From NCBI GenBank assembly GCA_943788835.1, contig CALSRU010000003.1:32908-96907 (forward strand): a stretch of 64,000 nt of DNA, given 5' to 3'. Positions within the stretch are counted from its first letter, which is position 1. Every line of letters starts with the position of its first letter. Under the pieces are notes generated by a model. The model had not been told where the DNA came from, did no database searches, and saw only the letters and a program-made list of their open reading frames with translations. The stretch is from an uncultured Pseudomonadales bacterium. GTDB taxonomy: Bacteria; Pseudomonadota; Gammaproteobacteria; Pseudomonadales; UBA7434. Position numbers and translations under genes: made by a program. This document shows, in pieces, positions 63,010 to 64,000 of this stretch.

Positions 63010-64000
63010 GTGCAAGTTAAAATCGCTCGTCTTTACCATACGATTAAACATTTAAAGCCAAGTCAGTTGGCTTTTTTTGTATGGCGTCGAAAATTCCCAG
63101 CTGCGTCGGTGCAGTTGGCTGGTGCTCCTGAAGTGGCAAGCGGTATTGTAGTGCAAGCCCCTATTGCTATTTCAGGAATATACTGCGCAGACAACCAATT
63201 CCGTTTTTTAAACATTAAGAAAGATCTGTCGGGTGAGGATGTAGATTGGTCACCATCGGATGTACCTCGGCTGTGGCGCTATAACCTGCATTACTTTGAT
63301 TATCTTCGAGAGAAGGAACGTTGTGCCAGTAATAAACATTCGATGATTGAAAGCTGGATCGACCATAACTCTCAAGGAAGCGAGCCGGGCTGGGAACCAT
63401 TTACCGCAAGCTTAAGAATTGTTAACTGGGTGTTTTACCTAGTCACAGAAAATTGCTCACACCACAATAAGATAATTGAGAGTCTTTATTTGCAGGCGCT
63501 GTGGCTTGAAAAAAACGATGAACGACATATTTTAGCTAACCACTACTTCGAAAACCTAAAAGCATTGTTATTTGCGGGTGTTTTTTTTAAGGGCGATGAT
63601 GCCAAGCGCTGGCGACAGCGTGCGATGCGAGACTTATTAGTGCAGCTGGAAGAACAAACCCTAGCTGATGGCGGGCATTACGAGCGGAGCCCGCAGTATC
63701 ACGGTCTCATGCTTGAGAATTATCTCGATATTTACAATCTTGCGATTTCTAATCCCGCATATTTTAGTGGTGATTTTATTGCACGTTTTCGCGTGGTGGC
63801 ACAGCAGGGGTTGGACTTTTTTAACGGTATTCTTTTTCCGGATCTAAAAATCCCTTTATTCAATGACTCGGCCTTTGAAATTGCACCCGACGCCTCAGAG
63901 CTTAATGAATATGCTCACCAGCTATTTGATTATAGGTCTGAAGCACCTCACTCTGATGTAAAAATGATTGAGAAAGGTGATTTCGGGCTTTACGGAGTAC
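63010..64000 (+). CDS. Heparinase II/III family protein, 3' end outside window
   Basis: The first 330 residues show the family pattern: RLWRYNLHYFDYLRE near residue 87, GWEPFTASLRIVNW near 129, ANHYFENLKALLFAGVFF near 177 and GGHYERSPQYHGLMLENYLD near 220, with the conserved Tyr/His region. Members are polysaccharide lyases acting on uronic-acid polymers, or relatives that work during polymer synthesis. The GTG at 63010 has AAGGA 9 nt upstream; TTG 63001 is an alternative. No signal peptide is visible. The gene runs off the window end. Confidence 0.88.
   Translation, partial: MQVKIARLYHTIKHLKPSQLAFFVWRRKFPAASVQLAGAPEVASGIVVQAPIAISGIYCADNQFRFLNIKKDLSGEDVDWSPSDVPRLWRYNLHYFDYLREKERCASNKHSMIESWIDHNSQGSEPGWEPFTASLRIVNWVFYLVTENCSHHNKIIESLYLQALWLEKNDERHILANHYFENLKALLFAGVFFKGDDAKRWRQRAMRDLLVQLEEQTLADGGHYERSPQYHGLMLENYLDIYNLAISNPAYFSGDFIARFRVVAQQGLDFFNGILFPDLKIPLFNDSAFEIAPDASELNEYAHQLFDYRSEAPHSDVKMIEKGDFGLYGV

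Overview
The window is a chromosomal segment of a Gram-negative gammaproteobacterium. Its gene order recalls Pseudomonas and its relatives (dksA-gluQ-cbrB-pcnB-folK-panB-panC, and rimP-nusA-infB-rbfA-truB-rpsO-pnp). The envelope genes (a calcium-binding repeat protein, a lipobox protein, a Wzx/Wzy polysaccharide locus, an exosortase) would fit a marine or surface-living member of the Cellvibrionales/Pseudomonadales group. The genus cannot be named from this sequence alone. I found no rRNA, tRNA, CRISPR array, insertion sequence or prophage.

Layout. 1-2363: the 3' part of a thrombospondin-type-3 repeat protein. 2364-3129: a gene-free stretch with a near-perfect sigma-70 promoter, about 340 nt of potentially structured transcript and a strong intrinsic terminator, directly before 3130-12035, the rimP-nusA-infB-rbfA-truB-rpsO-pnp operon. 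12234-13880: an orphan ParA-like ATPase and a small exosortase-like membrane protein. 13962-18021: a valine degradation operon (acyl-CoA dehydrogenase, enoyl-CoA hydratase, 3-hydroxyisobutyryl-CoA hydrolase, mmsB), separated from convergent acs by a heptanucleotide repeat. 18141-28740, all on the minus strand: acs, panC, panB, a deoxynucleoside kinase, folK, pcnB, cbrB, gluQ and dksA. 29374-43907: mixed single genes (lipoprotein, Rieske protein, M15 peptidase, cysE, a lysine-rich H1-like protein, ppa, PPi-type phosphofructokinase, mpl, an RND exporter, small proteins). 44320-64000: a Wzx/Wzy-type exopolysaccharide locus that continues past the window.

The strongest regulatory story is at 24788-26983. 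The cbrB homologue has Glu52 where the phosphorylated Asp of the receiver domain should be, and cbrA, which lies next to it in Pseudomonas, is absent from the locus. The 744-bp gap between cbrB and pcnB, where Pseudomonas encodes the sRNA CrcZ, holds on the same strand a sigma-54 promoter with exact GG-N10-GC spacing, an A-rich start with AAnAAnAA motifs, and a TGTTAC/GTAACA palindrome centred about 140 bp upstream. This reads as a CbrB-CrcZ type circuit whose activator may no longer need phosphorylation.

In the polysaccharide locus, export genes (short OPX, PCP, kinase-like ATPase, ExeA-like ATPase) precede four nucleotide-sugar genes (UDP-glucose dehydrogenase, a frameshifted TviB-like dehydrogenase, UDP-glucuronate 4-epimerase, WecC). 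Then come a Tat-exported hydrolase-like protein, Wzy, Wzx, two hexapeptide acetyltransferases, two GT4 glycosyltransferases, a two-domain oxidoreductase and a heparinase II/III-like protein. Together these predict an acetylated acidic polymer rich in uronic acids. The initiating glycosyltransferase and any outer-membrane beta-barrel partner are not in the window.
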